Shown: piece by piece, positions 11,301 through 20,047 of the stretch
How the letters are laid out: every line of letters begins with the position of its first letter
Position numbering within the stretch: position 1 is the first letter of the stretch
Source: G965267425 sp965267425
GTDB taxonomy: Bacteria; Bacteroidota; Bacteroidia; Flavobacteriales_E; Vicingaceae
Reading direction: 5' to 3'
Assembly: GCA_965267425.1 (NCBI GenBank)
Contig: OZ253959.1
Location: 1,488,001-1,552,000 of the forward strand
DNA length: 64,000 nucleotides
Program-made: the position numbers and the translations under genes
Notes under the pieces: generated by a model
Seen by the model: the letters and a program-made list of their open reading frames with translations, nothing else
What the model was told of the DNA's origin: nothing
Database searches by the model: none

Positions 11301-12980
11301 TGTTGACACCACTGCGGAAGAATCAAAATTGCCTTTTGGGTAGAAATAGGCTGGTTTGATGTGATTAATTTCAGCAAGGAAAGTCAAATTTTTCAACGAG
11401 TCTTTCAGGTTAATGGCTCCAATAAAATTGAAATCGATGTTTGGATCGTGCACTGTTAAATCTCCGGTAAACTGCTGATCAGAAAATAGACCGTTGATCG
11501 CAATATTCTGGTATCGTTGTCCGTACAAATCAAATTGATGTACTATACCTTTCGCATTGGCCTTAACGGTTGTTTTGGTAAATCCTTTTCCTTCGATGTC
11601 CAATTCAAAAGCAACATCTCCAATGGAATTGTCTTGTTGTAAATAAGCACCAGCTTGAAATCCTTCTGTGGCCAAATGTCCTTTGTAAGCTGGAATTTCC
11701 TGTTTGCTGTCAATGGAAATATCAGATTTAAATGATCCCAATTTGGTTGTCAACGTTCCATAGGCAACGAAATCTTTTATGAAACCTGTTAAATTTCCAT
11801 GGTAATGAATGGTTCCGAGTCTGTCCAATTCACTAGGTAACTCAATGCGTTCTTTTTTAGTGGAAAATTGGTTAACAATGTCTTCTACCGTCCTGCGATT
11901 GGTGGTAAATTCCTCAACATCAATAAAAAGGAACGTTTCATCGATATTCGGAAGCCCTTTGATACTTAAATCGCCAGCAAATGAACTTTGACTGGTTGTG
12001 TACAATCGTATATTTTTCCCTTTGATATTTTTCAATGGACCGGAAATTTCACCTTCAACCTGGTACATCTTATTGGCTTTTAGTTTTGGCAGAAAGAGCC
12101 TTAGATCATTGGAACTGATGTTTGCAGATTGAATGCTTACGGCATTTATTATTTCTGAACCAAAATGGTTGTAGGAAGAATAATCTTTGGATTGCATTTC
12201 ATACGAAACTTCAACGTCCGAAGAGGGAGTTTTTAATCGGGTATTTGAGAAGCCCATTTTGTATGATGAAATGAAAATGTCCGATGTAAACTCCACAAAT
12301 TCCAAACCCGATTTTTCTATTAATTCAAGCTTTTCCGCATGCAAAGAGATGTGTTGCTCAGTAATATCAATGTTCTCAAATTCAGCTAATTGAATGATAG
12401 AATTTATATGATTGGCATCAAATGATGATTGGTTTTTTCTTGGAAAAGGCTGGGAATGTTCAAATCTAAATTGCTCAAGACTCAATTCTTGAAGATTCAG
12501 GTAAGTGGGATTTATATAGTTAGAATCTTCTTCGTACACAAGAGTTGTATCTTCTGGTTGTTGCCATTCTGCCAAAAAATGTTGCACATTTAAAACGTCT
12601 TCATTTTCGTATCGCTTTAGCTTAAAAACTCCCCGATTTAAACGAACTTTTTCAACCTTGTATTTGCCCATGACCAACTGAATCAAATTGTAATTCAGTT
12701 TCATTTCTTGAACATATAAAAGGGTATCTTGATGATGATCCTCAATATAAAGTTCGTCAAAGGCCAATTGATTGAGCGATGGCATACGTATCTGTCGAAT
12801 ACTGACGTTTTCAGGAATGGATTGGCTCAAACGATGGGTCAGAAAGCCGGCCATTTTTGTTTGTGCATAAGGGTGTAGAAGTAAGCTCATACTGATGATG
12901 CATATCATCAACAGTAAATCAATGGATATGGTCAGATATCTAAATCCTTTTTTGATACTTTTGAGCACTTCTTTCGGCAA
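8391..12980 (-). CDS. tamB: Translocation/assembly module TamB-like protein (DUF490)
   Basis: Very large (1529 residues) AsmA/TamB-type envelope protein. A single membrane anchor lies near residues 16-36 (LTISIDLLLMICIISMSLLL). It is followed by a long periplasmic part built of repeating beta-strand segments, as expected for a lipid-bridge groove spanning inner to outer membrane. The DUF490 C-terminal domain is recognisable from GEYELEKGDYLFTLQNIINK through the region ending near 1470. The extreme C-terminus is Lys-rich (SQKKKSKRKKNKNRKNKQK) and probably disordered. Proteobacterial TamB works with TamA in outer-membrane protein or phospholipid transport; no TamA/BamA gene is adjacent here. 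The start is TTG, 31 bases from the divergent TTG of tsaD. Confidence 0.88.
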   Translation of the reverse strand: MPKEVLKSIKKGFRYLTISIDLLLMICIISMSLLLHPYAQTKMAGFLTHRLSQSIPENVSIRQIRMPSLNQLAFDELYIEDHHQDTLLYVQEMKLNYNLIQLVMGKYKVEKVRLNRGVFKLKRYENEDVLNVQHFLAEWQQPEDTTLVYEEDSNYINPTYLNLQELSLEQFRFEHSQPFPRKNQSSFDANHINSIIQLAEFENIDITEQHISLHAEKLELIEKSGLEFVEFTSDIFISSYKMGFSNTRLKTPSSDVEVSYEMQSKDYSSYNHFGSEIINAVSIQSANISSNDLRLFLPKLKANKMYQVEGEISGPLKNIKGKNIRLYTTSQSSFAGDLSIKGLPNIDETFLFIDVEEFTTNRRTVEDIVNQFSTKKERIELPSELDRLGTIHYHGNLTGFIKDFVAYGTLTTKLGSFKSDISIDSKQEIPAYKGHLATEGFQAGAYLQQDNSIGDVAFELDIEGKGFTKTTVKANAKGIVHQFDLYGQRYQNIAINGLFSDQQFTGDLTVHDPNIDFNFIGAINLKDSLKNLTFLAEINHIKPAYFYPKGNFDSSAVVSTTMNIDITGSSVDNFIGSMDFYNTEYKDTARHDEIALFNLTASSENEIKLLSIKSDLMHLQVEGKYKFKNLKNNVLTIVDHYIPFSIDESGLQDSPDDFDFTGEINHSGFLSRIFIPGFEIDSGTIVKGHFNVQNRSVDLSIVAPGIDYGNTRFDSVNVNVHADGINLNTSLSSSQIAFGKDRGLDNFNWNINAVNNKIDNSIQWDDLTGSNKGDIGFEIDFLDIQKFGLNVQSSYFIIEDSVWNIADSGSINVDKDDINTSNLGVYSALSSIDINGSVSKNPKDTLFVQVNQLNLDYFQTFMPKSFQFKGILDGEMTLSDVYEDFLFTSNITIDSTQINEYQLGNGALKSLWNHEKKAMEMSALLGFDSIKHLEITGDYTPKSIRNQLDFSIRLKELQLNIIQPFVSDVLSNLTGKIDAELTLTGMLKRPETNGICSLTDANVTIDYTNVSYRLMENEQNSLNFSFYPEYFIAQNVTMLDDNNQSASGVLKFSHDHFKKFDYDIQIQPEKLLLLDTDSKDNELYYGNVFGTGTIHVFNRSEITHLKLDLETENNSEFFLPMSESGEVNERGFVRFTSIEQSKETVEEAITSNVSDYLNFEMDLKVGTGTEFQIVFDELVGDVIRCTGEGELSMEMKPNESFSIIGEYELEKGDYLFTLQNIINKRFLIQKGGIIRWDGDPYKGVLDLTAIYKLRTKLDPIMGNTLDSSSYKKRVPVELLLSMENQVLEPEISFDVNLPTMDDETKSIVRNELSQPTCMNQQVFTLLILNQFTSCSTDPSNTGGSSNFGRTTTSEVLSNQLSNWLSKISDDFDIGFSYRPGDPNSEISDNEVELALSTQLLNDRIILDGNVGYTNSEQLNQDQNRSSDLVGEFTLQYKIREDGKLRVKAFNQVNDRNQLETTHQYTQGVGLYYIKEFDNLNDLLKRNQVDASQKKKSKRKKNKNRKNKQKDPALTGIQSKQNEENSAPEE

Positions 12981-13011
12981 ACAGAGAATACAAAGATCGA
13001 ATTAATATCGT

Positions 13012-14028
13012 TTGGAAAAAAAGGAATACATATTAGGTATTGAATCATCCTGTGACGATACATCTGCGGCAGTTTTGCAAGGAACAACAATATTGTCAAA
13101 TATTGTGGCCAATCAGGAAGTCCATAAGGCTTACGGAGGAGTTGTGCCTGAATTGGCCTCTCGATCGCATCAGCAGCATATTTTACCCGTTGTACAACAA
13201 GCCTTGAATGAAGCAAAATGCTCATTGGATCAATTAAGTGCGATTGCGTTTACTGTTGGTCCCGGATTATTGGGATCATTGCATGTAGGTACGGCTTTTG
13301 CAAAATCCATGGGACAGGCCCTTCGTATTCCCATTATTGGTGTAAATCATCTACAGGGGCATGTATTATCTCACTTCATAGATGATAATGATGTTATTCC
13401 AACCTTTCCGTTTTTATGTTTAACGGTTTCTGGTGGACATACACAGCTAGTTTTAGTGAAAGATCATCTGAACATGGAAATTGTTGGAAATACGCTAGAT
13501 GATGCGGCAGGGGAAGCATTTGACAAAACAGCCAAGATGTTTGGGTTGAAATATCCTGGTGGTCCATTGATTGACAAATATGCTCAGCTAGGAGATGATC
13601 GGAAATTTACATTTCCCAAACCTAAAATCTCTGGATTGAATTTCAGCTACAGTGGACTGAAAACGGCCATTTTATATTTTGTTCGTGAACAGATAGAGTC
13701 AAATCCGTCATTTATTGAGGAAAATCTGAATGATTTATGTGCGTCTGTTCAACGAGTGATTGTAGATTCTTTGATTGAAAAAGTGGAATTGGCTGCTATG
13801 GAATACAATGTAGAAAGTATTGCAGTAGGAGGAGGAGTATCTGCCAACTCTTTGTTGCGTTCTGAATTTAAAAAGCTTGCAGACAGAAGAGGGTGGAGAT
13901 GTTCCATTCCAAAATTTGCCTACTGCACGGATAATGCAGCTATGATAGCCATTGTTGGCTATTATATGTTGCAATATGAAAAGGTTTCAAATCTCGATGT
14001 TATTCCTCGTGCGAAAATGGATTTCTAA
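13012..14028 (+). CDS. tsaD: tRNA N6-adenosine threonylcarbamoyltransferase
   Basis: Transfers the threonylcarbamoyl group from threonylcarbamoyl-AMP to A37 of ANN-decoding tRNAs (t6A), working with TsaB and TsaE. Length is 338 residues, standard for the family. The N-terminus reads ILGIESSCDDTSAAV (7-21). Metal-binding HxxxH is NHLQGH (His113, His117). The nucleotide-binding ASKHA motifs SGGHTQLVLV and VGGGVSANSLLR and the C-terminal metal Asp in YCTDNAAMIA are present. The start is TTG at 13012; no upstream in-frame alternative is apparent and the protein begins as relatives do. Divergent from tamB. Confidence 0.96.
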   Translation: MEKKEYILGIESSCDDTSAAVLQGTTILSNIVANQEVHKAYGGVVPELASRSHQQHILPVVQQALNEAKCSLDQLSAIAFTVGPGLLGSLHVGTAFAKSMGQALRIPIIGVNHLQGHVLSHFIDDNDVIPTFPFLCLTVSGGHTQLVLVKDHLNMEIVGNTLDDAAGEAFDKTAKMFGLKYPGGPLIDKYAQLGDDRKFTFPKPKISGLNFSYSGLKTAILYFVREQIESNPSFIEENLNDLCASVQRVIVDSLIEKVELAAMEYNVESIAVGGGVSANSLLRSEFKKLADRRGWRCSIPKFAYCTDNAAMIAIVGYYMLQYEKVSNLDVIPRAKMDF

Positions 14029-14064
14029 CCAATAGATTATTATCCATTATTCCTTGAAAATACA

Positions 14065-14095
14065 TTTGATTACCATTGGTTTAGGGTTATTTTTG
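14065..14095 (+). promoter_or_regulatory. Putative Bacteroidota promoter for the secreted Asp-box protein
   Basis: TTTG (14065-14068), 19-base spacer, TATTTTTG (14088-14095) match the Bacteroidota consensus well. The predicted start is near 14101, about 12 bases before the ATG at 14113. Confidence 0.55.
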
Positions 14096-14112
14096 CATAA
14101 TTAAATGAATAC

Positions 14113-17100
14113 ATGTTGATGAGTAATTTGCGCATAGTAATGATGGCTGCTATTTTTTCTTTAGCTGCCAGTACAGGAATTAGTCAAGTTCAAGCTCCGG
14201 ATACATCTGAATATCCTTATTGGATTGAGATGATGCAAGACCCAAAGCAGAATTTCTTTGAAACGCAAAAAGCGTTCGAAATGTATTGGAACAATAGAGC
14301 ACAAGACAGGGGTAATGGTTGGAAACCATTTAAACGTTGGGAATATCTCATGGAATCGCGTGTGGATGAATTTGGTAATTTGCCCGATCCAGATCACAAC
14401 CACAAAGAGTACAATCGGTACTTCAAATTGGATTCCAAAAGTAGTGCTATCCAAGAGGAAGATCATTGGCAAGAACTTGGTCCAGTGTCATTACCGGCTA
14501 ATGGAACAGGACAACCTAACGGTTTAGGAAGAATCAATTGCATAGGATTTCACCCTACCAATCCAAACATATTGTATGTTGGTGCAGCTTCAGGAGGATT
14601 GTGGAAAACAACCAATGGAGGTACAACCTGGGAAGTAAAGACCGATACGTTGCCGACATTAGCGGTTTCTTCAATTGTGGTGAATCCTCAAAATCCCAAT
14701 GTAATTTACATGGGGTCAGGCGATAGAGATGGTAATGATGCACCGGGTTTAGGTGTTTATAAGAGTACGGATGCCGGAGAAACCTGGTTTTTGTCCAATA
14801 GCTCCATGGGAAGTAGGATAGTTGGAAAGTTGCTCATGCATCCGAATGATACATCCATGTTGTTGGCTGCCACTAACGGAGGAATATATAAGTCAACCAA
14901 TGCCGGAAATTCATGGTCAAGAACATCTTCCAATTCTTCTCATTACAAAGATTTGGAATTTATGCCTGGAAATCCTTCCATTGTTTACTCCACATACAGT
15001 GGACGTTTTATGCGTTCCAGCAATACAGGAGATTCTTGGACACAGATAACAAGTGGATTACCATCTTCCAATCGATTGGTCATTGGTGTTACACCTGATG
15101 ATTCCACTGTGGTTTATGCACTATTGACGAATAATTCAACTTTTAAAGGTATGTACCTATCTACAGATGGAGGACTTAGTTTTACCGTAAGATCAACAAC
15201 TCCGAATATCATGGATTATTCTTCCACTGGTTCAGGATCTTCAGGTCAGGCGTGGTATGACTTATGCATAGCAGTTGATCCGGACGATAAGGATGTTGTA
15301 TATGCAGGAGGCGTTAACATTTTTAAGTCAACAAATGCTGGAAGCACATGGTCTATCAATGCACATTGGACCGGTTCAAATGCTCCTGACATTCATGCTG
15401 ATCAACACGAATTGGACTTTTCACCCGATGGAAAATTATACAGTTCCAATGATGGTGGTTTATATGTTACTTCTAATGGAGGAAACACCTGGATTGACAA
15501 AAGCAATGGGCTTGCTATTGCTCAAGTGTACAAAATTGGTCAGAGTGCGTTGTCAAGTTCTTTGACTATCAACGGATATCAGGATAATGGAACTGCCATT
15601 TACAATGGAAACTGGAAGACTGAAATTGGCGGAGATGGTATGGAATGTATCATTGATCCTACCAACAGTCAATACATGTATGGCGCGCTGTATTACGGAG
15701 ACATTCGAAGATCTTCCAATGGAGGAACGTCATTTTCCAGAATTGCACGAAACGGTACCAATGGTATTACAGAAAGCGGAGCTTGGGTGACTCCTTATAT
15801 TTTGAAAGAAGGGGATGCAACCACCATGTTTGTAGGCTATCGAAATGTTTGGAAGAGTACAAATGTGAAAGCAACGTCCACAGGCGGTGTGAATTGGACA
15901 AAAATTTCCAACAACCTTGGTAGCAGTAATTCATCAACCATTCGTGTTTTGGAAAATTCTCAAGCCGATAACAACATACTCTACATCTCACGTGTAGATG
16001 ACAAATTGTTTCGTTCAGACAATATTAATGCAACTTCACCAACATACGTAAATCTTACCTCAGGTTTACCCATCAATGATTGGCCAAGGGATATTGAAGC
16101 TCATCCTTCGGATGTAAACAAAGTATATATGGTTGTTGGAAACAACGTGTACGCATCCGATGATAAAGGTGCAAGTTGGACAGATATATCTGGAACATTG
16201 CCCAATGTGAGCATGAATGCCATTGTTTATGATACGTCATCTTCAGGTGATTTGTATGTTGGAACAGATATTGGCGTCTTTTTCAAAGGTTCCTGGATGT
16301 CTGATTGGATTCCATTTTCCGGAGGATTACCGGTTTCAATTGAAGTCAGAGAATTAGAAATTTTCTATGCACCGGATCGTTCCAATAGTTTATTGAAAGC
16401 AGCTACTTATGGACGTGGCTTATGGCAATCCGACTTGTACATTGAACTGAATGTTGATTTAGAAGCGTCTCACCCGGTAGCATGTGCCAATCAGGTGATT
16501 CAATTCACGGATATTTCAGAAGGATTCTACACAAATTTGGAGTGGGAATTTCCAGGTGGGAATCCATCGTTTTCCAATGATCCAAATCCAAGTGTGACCT
16601 ATGCGAATGCAGGTTCGTATACCGTGAAATTGAAAATTTGGAATGATTTTGAGGTAGATTCGGTAGAAATGCAAGCACTAATTAGCATTGATTCAACACC
16701 TGATGTGTCGGTTTCTCCACAAAACCCTTCTATATCCCCATCAGGGAACATTACGCTTATGGCCAGTGGAGCGGTTGATTATACATGGAGTCCTGCAGAT
16801 GGATTGAATACAACTCAAGGTGCCATAGTGATTGCTTCACCTAATCAGACAACCACTTATTCTGTGAAAGGAGTCAATAACAACTGTATGTTGGACAGTG
16901 TAGATGTTGAACAAGTAACGGTAACCGTATTATCAACAGGATTGTCTGAATTGGGTGCAAGTGGCAATATTATCATATACCCAAATCCGGCAGATGATTT
17001 GGTGATGCTGAAGTTCAATGAATTCAAAGATGTTTCTTTGCAAATATCTGTACTTGATTTAGCGGGAAAACAGGTGTATTCAAATCGTATGTTGCCTGAT

Positions 17101-17211
17101 TCGGACAGCTATGTTCAGGAATTGAATCTCACCGATTTGCCTGCAGGAACTTACATCATATCCTTTGAATCTCAAGACAATCAATGGATTCAGAAGTTGA
17201 TTTTGCGATAA
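14113..17211 (+). CDS. Secreted Asp-box (sortilin/BNR-like) beta-propeller protein with PKD domain and T9SS type A sorting domain
   Basis: Exported protein of 1032 residues. It has a signal peptide (1-24, hydrophobic MMAAIFSLAAS). Residues about 120-780 hold at least nine Asp-box motifs, for example KTTNGGTTW, KSTDAGETW, KSTNAGNSW and ASDDKGASW, which cap blades of a VPS10/sialidase-like propeller. A PKD-like domain (about 800-870, VTYANAGSYTVKLKIW) and a second Ig-like segment follow. The last 85 residues are a type A T9SS C-terminal domain: IIIYPNPADDL ... LPAGTYIISFESQ ... IQKLILR. The protein is therefore likely moved across the outer membrane by the type IX system and anchored or released at the surface. 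No catalytic residues could be identified. It could be a binding or adhesion protein. It stands alone between tsaD and pfkA with its own promoter. Confidence 0.9.
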   Translation: MLMSNLRIVMMAAIFSLAASTGISQVQAPDTSEYPYWIEMMQDPKQNFFETQKAFEMYWNNRAQDRGNGWKPFKRWEYLMESRVDEFGNLPDPDHNHKEYNRYFKLDSKSSAIQEEDHWQELGPVSLPANGTGQPNGLGRINCIGFHPTNPNILYVGAASGGLWKTTNGGTTWEVKTDTLPTLAVSSIVVNPQNPNVIYMGSGDRDGNDAPGLGVYKSTDAGETWFLSNSSMGSRIVGKLLMHPNDTSMLLAATNGGIYKSTNAGNSWSRTSSNSSHYKDLEFMPGNPSIVYSTYSGRFMRSSNTGDSWTQITSGLPSSNRLVIGVTPDDSTVVYALLTNNSTFKGMYLSTDGGLSFTVRSTTPNIMDYSSTGSGSSGQAWYDLCIAVDPDDKDVVYAGGVNIFKSTNAGSTWSINAHWTGSNAPDIHADQHELDFSPDGKLYSSNDGGLYVTSNGGNTWIDKSNGLAIAQVYKIGQSALSSSLTINGYQDNGTAIYNGNWKTEIGGDGMECIIDPTNSQYMYGALYYGDIRRSSNGGTSFSRIARNGTNGITESGAWVTPYILKEGDATTMFVGYRNVWKSTNVKATSTGGVNWTKISNNLGSSNSSTIRVLENSQADNNILYISRVDDKLFRSDNINATSPTYVNLTSGLPINDWPRDIEAHPSDVNKVYMVVGNNVYASDDKGASWTDISGTLPNVSMNAIVYDTSSSGDLYVGTDIGVFFKGSWMSDWIPFSGGLPVSIEVRELEIFYAPDRSNSLLKAATYGRGLWQSDLYIELNVDLEASHPVACANQVIQFTDISEGFYTNLEWEFPGGNPSFSNDPNPSVTYANAGSYTVKLKIWNDFEVDSVEMQALISIDSTPDVSVSPQNPSISPSGNITLMASGAVDYTWSPADGLNTTQGAIVIASPNQTTTYSVKGVNNNCMLDSVDVEQVTVTVLSTGLSELGASGNIIIYPNPADDLVMLKFNEFKDVSLQISVLDLAGKQVYSNRMLPDSDSYVQELNLTDLPAGTYIISFESQDNQWIQKLILR

Positions 17212-17327
17212 CCCCTTGACGTATTGTTGTTACGTTTCATTATGCAGTTCTGTTGATTAAAAGGCCCTTCGTTCAATATCGATGATTGGATAATCACTAT
17301 CTTCACTTTTCATAAGTATTGAGATAG

Positions 17328-18299
17328 ATGTCAAATAAGATTGCTGTTTTGACCAGTGGTGGTGATGCACCTGGAATGAATGCTTGTATTCGGGCAGTTG
17401 TGAGAAGATCGTTAGACTTGGGTTTGAATCCTGTGGGAGTTCTTCAGGGATATGCTGGAATGATTTCCGGAAATTTCATTCCACTTTCAAGTGATAGTGT
17501 TTCGGGTATTTTAAATAGGGGAGGCACCATCTTAAAAAGTGCACGATGCAAGTCGTTTTATGAAAAAGAAGGAAGAACTAAAGCAGCAAACAATCTGATT
17601 CAGGAAGGAATTAATAAACTCATTGTAATTGGAGGAGATGGAACGTTTTCGGGTGGTCAAAAATTGCTTGAAGAACATGACATTCAAGTGATTGGAGTGC
17701 CTGGTACCATAGACAATGATTTGTTTGGAACAGATTTCACCATTGGATATGATACAGCCGTGAATACGGTAGTGGATAGCATTGATAAAATAAGGGACAC
17801 GGCTTTTTCACATGATCGACTTTTCATTGTTGAAGTTATGGGGCGCGACGCAGGTTTTATTGCATTGAGAAGTGGGATAGCCACGGGAGCAGAAGCCGTT
17901 TTAATTCCTGAAACGGAATCGTACATTCCTGCCATTATTGAGAAACTAAAAGGCGATAGAGAAAAGCATAGGCATAGCGGAATTATTGTGGTAGCTGAAG
18001 GAGATGAATTGGGAGGGGCTGAAGAGGTGGCTTCAAAAATTAAAGAACAATATGCCCACTTTGACATACGTGTAACCATCCTGGGACATATTCAGCGTGG
18101 TGGAAACCCAACTGCCATGGATAGGGTATTGGCAAGTAGATTGGGAGTGGGGGCAGTTGATGCCCTGCATGCGGGAATAAATGGTGTAATGATTGGAAGC
18201 GTGGCAGGTGAAATCTCGCATGTTCCTTTTGAACAAGCATGCAAGCATCATAAATCCATTAAAAAGAGTTTGCTCTCTTTGGCAGAAATATTGGTATAA
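17328..18299 (+). CDS. pfkA: ATP-dependent 6-phosphofructokinase
   Basis: Glycolytic enzyme phosphorylating fructose 6-phosphate to the 1,6-bisphosphate; 323 residues, close to the 320 of E. coli PfkA. It shows the ATP-site TSGGDAPGMNAC (9-20, with Gly11-Gly12) and GGDGTFSGG, the catalytic PGTIDNDLFGTDFTIG with Asp near 127, and the substrate motif VEVMGRDAGFIAL. The Gly after GGDG-T fits the ATP-dependent rather than the PPi-dependent type. The stop codon shares its last base with the ATG of the downstream SGNH hydrolase gene, so the two are probably translationally coupled. Confidence 0.95.
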   Translation: MSNKIAVLTSGGDAPGMNACIRAVVRRSLDLGLNPVGVLQGYAGMISGNFIPLSSDSVSGILNRGGTILKSARCKSFYEKEGRTKAANNLIQEGINKLIVIGGDGTFSGGQKLLEEHDIQVIGVPGTIDNDLFGTDFTIGYDTAVNTVVDSIDKIRDTAFSHDRLFIVEVMGRDAGFIALRSGIATGAEAVLIPETESYIPAIIEKLKGDREKHRHSGIIVVAEGDELGGAEEVASKIKEQYAHFDIRVTILGHIQRGGNPTAMDRVLASRLGVGAVDALHAGINGVMIGSVAGEISHVPFEQACKHHKSIKKSLLSLAEILV

Positions 18300-19423
18300 T
18301 GACCGTTTCCATATACGCCTCTGGCATATTTCTTCTCATTGTTTGTTTTATCTTAATTCGTTATACCAGTGGTAAATACAAGCATTGGTTTAAAAACATC
18401 CTTAAGGGATTAATGCACTTGTTTTTTGCTGAAATGATTGCTCTCATTGGTTTGTTTTTAATAAGTAATGAGTGGTTATTCGAAGAGAGAACCAACTACA
18501 ATGCTTCGTTATTTGAAAAGCACGAATACCTGATAGCCACCAATAAAAAAAATGCAATATCACAGATTCAGGGCATTACCTACACCCATGATTCGCACGG
18601 TTATCGTATCACTCCTGATTATCAAACCAATAAAAAAATACTAACCATAGGAGGTTCAACCACATATGGTACCAGTGTCAATGACGAAGACACTTGGCCG
18701 TATCTATTGGATGAAATGCTCGGCGAACATTATGACGTGCTGAATTTGGCAGTGCCGGGACATAGTACTGTGCAACACGTTATCATGTCTGCCATGTCAG
18801 CAAATGATTTCAATCCATACATGATTATTTACCATGTAGGATTAAATGATCTCAGAAATAGTCATGTTGATTCTGTGGACAACTCCTTTGACCATTTTCA
18901 CTCACCCACCATGTTTGGGGCCATGGGCCTTTGTTATCGGGAAAAATGGCCCAAAATTGCTTTGATTCGTTTGATGGTTATGTTTTTTCAGGAAATCAAT
19001 CTTTACCAAACCTGTCTATTCCATTCTGCTGATTACAAAGGTGAGATTAACGAACAAATCGATAATAGAGTGGTAAACGTATTTCGACAAAATCTTCATC
19101 AATTGACGATGCTCAATCATAGCCAAGAAACGTTAGCCTTATTTGTTCCTCAAATATTACCAAAAGGAAACATCGTTGAAGGAAATTACAAATGGTGGAT
19201 TCCATTTATTCCCGATACAGTCATTTCTGATCATGTCAATTATTACAACAGAATTACTTCGCAAGTAGCCGATTCAAATGGGTTGCTATATCTTTCCGAG
19301 GTGGATAGCCTGGAATGGAGTTTTGAGTTATTTGCCGATCCAAGTCATCTCAATGCAATGGGCAATGCGAAATTGGCTGAAATAATCTATGACAAAATAA
19401 AAAGCTTTGAGGATCAAGAATAG
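18299..19423 (+). CDS. Membrane-anchored SGNH/GDSL-family hydrolase
   Basis: Protein of 374 residues with two hydrophobic helices at the N-terminus (about 4-22 and 37-57), then a soluble SGNH domain. Block I is IGGSTTYGTS (nucleophile Ser in GGST, replacing GDS), block III is VGLNDLRNS and block V is DPSHLNAMG with the Asp/His pair. All catalytic positions look intact. Members act as esterases, lipases or carbohydrate O-acetyl-esterases; the substrate cannot be told. With the membrane segments first, the domain probably faces the periplasm. The ATG overlaps the pfkA stop (TAATG). Its 3' end is only 3 bases from the convergent gene at 19427, with no visible terminator. Confidence 0.85.
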   Translation: MTVSIYASGIFLLIVCFILIRYTSGKYKHWFKNILKGLMHLFFAEMIALIGLFLISNEWLFEERTNYNASLFEKHEYLIATNKKNAISQIQGITYTHDSHGYRITPDYQTNKKILTIGGSTTYGTSVNDEDTWPYLLDEMLGEHYDVLNLAVPGHSTVQHVIMSAMSANDFNPYMIIYHVGLNDLRNSHVDSVDNSFDHFHSPTMFGAMGLCYREKWPKIALIRLMVMFFQEINLYQTCLFHSADYKGEINEQIDNRVVNVFRQNLHQLTMLNHSQETLALFVPQILPKGNIVEGNYKWWIPFIPDTVISDHVNYYNRITSQVADSNGLLYLSEVDSLEWSFELFADPSHLNAMGNAKLAEIIYDKIKSFEDQE

Positions 19424-19426
19424 GCA

Positions 19427-20044
19427 CTATTCGCCTTTCATTCCTTTCACCAATTCGTTCCATTTCTTAGGATTTAACACTTGGTTCAATGGAATGTGCG
19501 CATTCTCATAAATGTACGAATGCTCATTTTGGGCATTGTATTTGAAATTGGCTCCGGCATCCATACCAATGTCATATTTCCGTTGACGCATGTCATCCGG
19601 GTTGCTGTTGACTTCAGCATTGGTGATTCCTTCATCTATTCCATATTGCTTATGAAAAGAGTCATTGAATTCCTGCAGGGTAGGCCAGGACACGATATCA
19701 ACCCTATTCAGTGAAACTGTATCTCGTAGCATGCGTTGAATGATAGAGTAGCTGGATGCCTTTAGAGTGTCAGGTACAATAAATGAAGATGGTTGATTGC
19801 CAATGGCTGTGAATAAAATGGTATCTCCTCGGTTGGCATTGATGGAAAAAAGTCCACCATTGTCCGATCTGGTGCCCACTGTTTCTCCTTTGATGTAAAC
19901 CGTAGCATAAGGAACGGGAAGTAAGCTGTCAGTATGCAAAACTATTCCGGAAATGCGAATGGAACTATCGGGAAGAGAAAATTGGGCTGTTGCCGAAACA
20001 ACAGAAAGAATAAGCAAACTAGCAAAAAAGGGATGTTTCCACAT
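19427..20044 (-). CDS. Secreted CPD-like (peptidase-associated) domain protein, last gene of the adhesin operon
   Basis: Protein of 205 residues with a signal peptide (1-20, ending SATAQ). A carboxypeptidase-regulatory-like beta-sandwich at about 30-110 contains ISGIVLHTDSLLPVPYATVY and TRSDNGGLFSINANRGDT. The remaining 95 residues are polar with no motif I recognise. It follows porP/sprF by 3 bases and ends the four-gene operon beginning at 28136. That suggests a periplasmic or outer-membrane accessory in surface display of the giant adhesin; this is inference from position. It could also be part of a barrel-attached complex like those around other SprF homologues. Confidence 0.78.
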   Translation of the reverse strand: MWKHPFFASLLILSVVSATAQFSLPDSSIRISGIVLHTDSLLPVPYATVYIKGETVGTRSDNGGLFSINANRGDTILFTAIGNQPSSFIVPDTLKASSYSIIQRMLRDTVSLNRVDIVSWPTLQEFNDSFHKQYGIDEGITNAEVNSNPDDMRQRKYDIGMDAGANFKYNAQNEHSYIYENAHIPLNQVLNPKKWNELVKGMKGE

Positions 20045-20047
20045 GCC

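Noticed and set aside
12932..13225. 97-codon minus-strand frame across the tamB/tsaD junction
   Set aside because: Overlaps the conserved N-terminus of TsaD antisense and the start of TamB; no protein features.
17684..18079. 131-codon minus-strand frame inside pfkA
   Set aside because: Antisense to catalytic regions of phosphofructokinase; a Ser/Pro-rich shadow.
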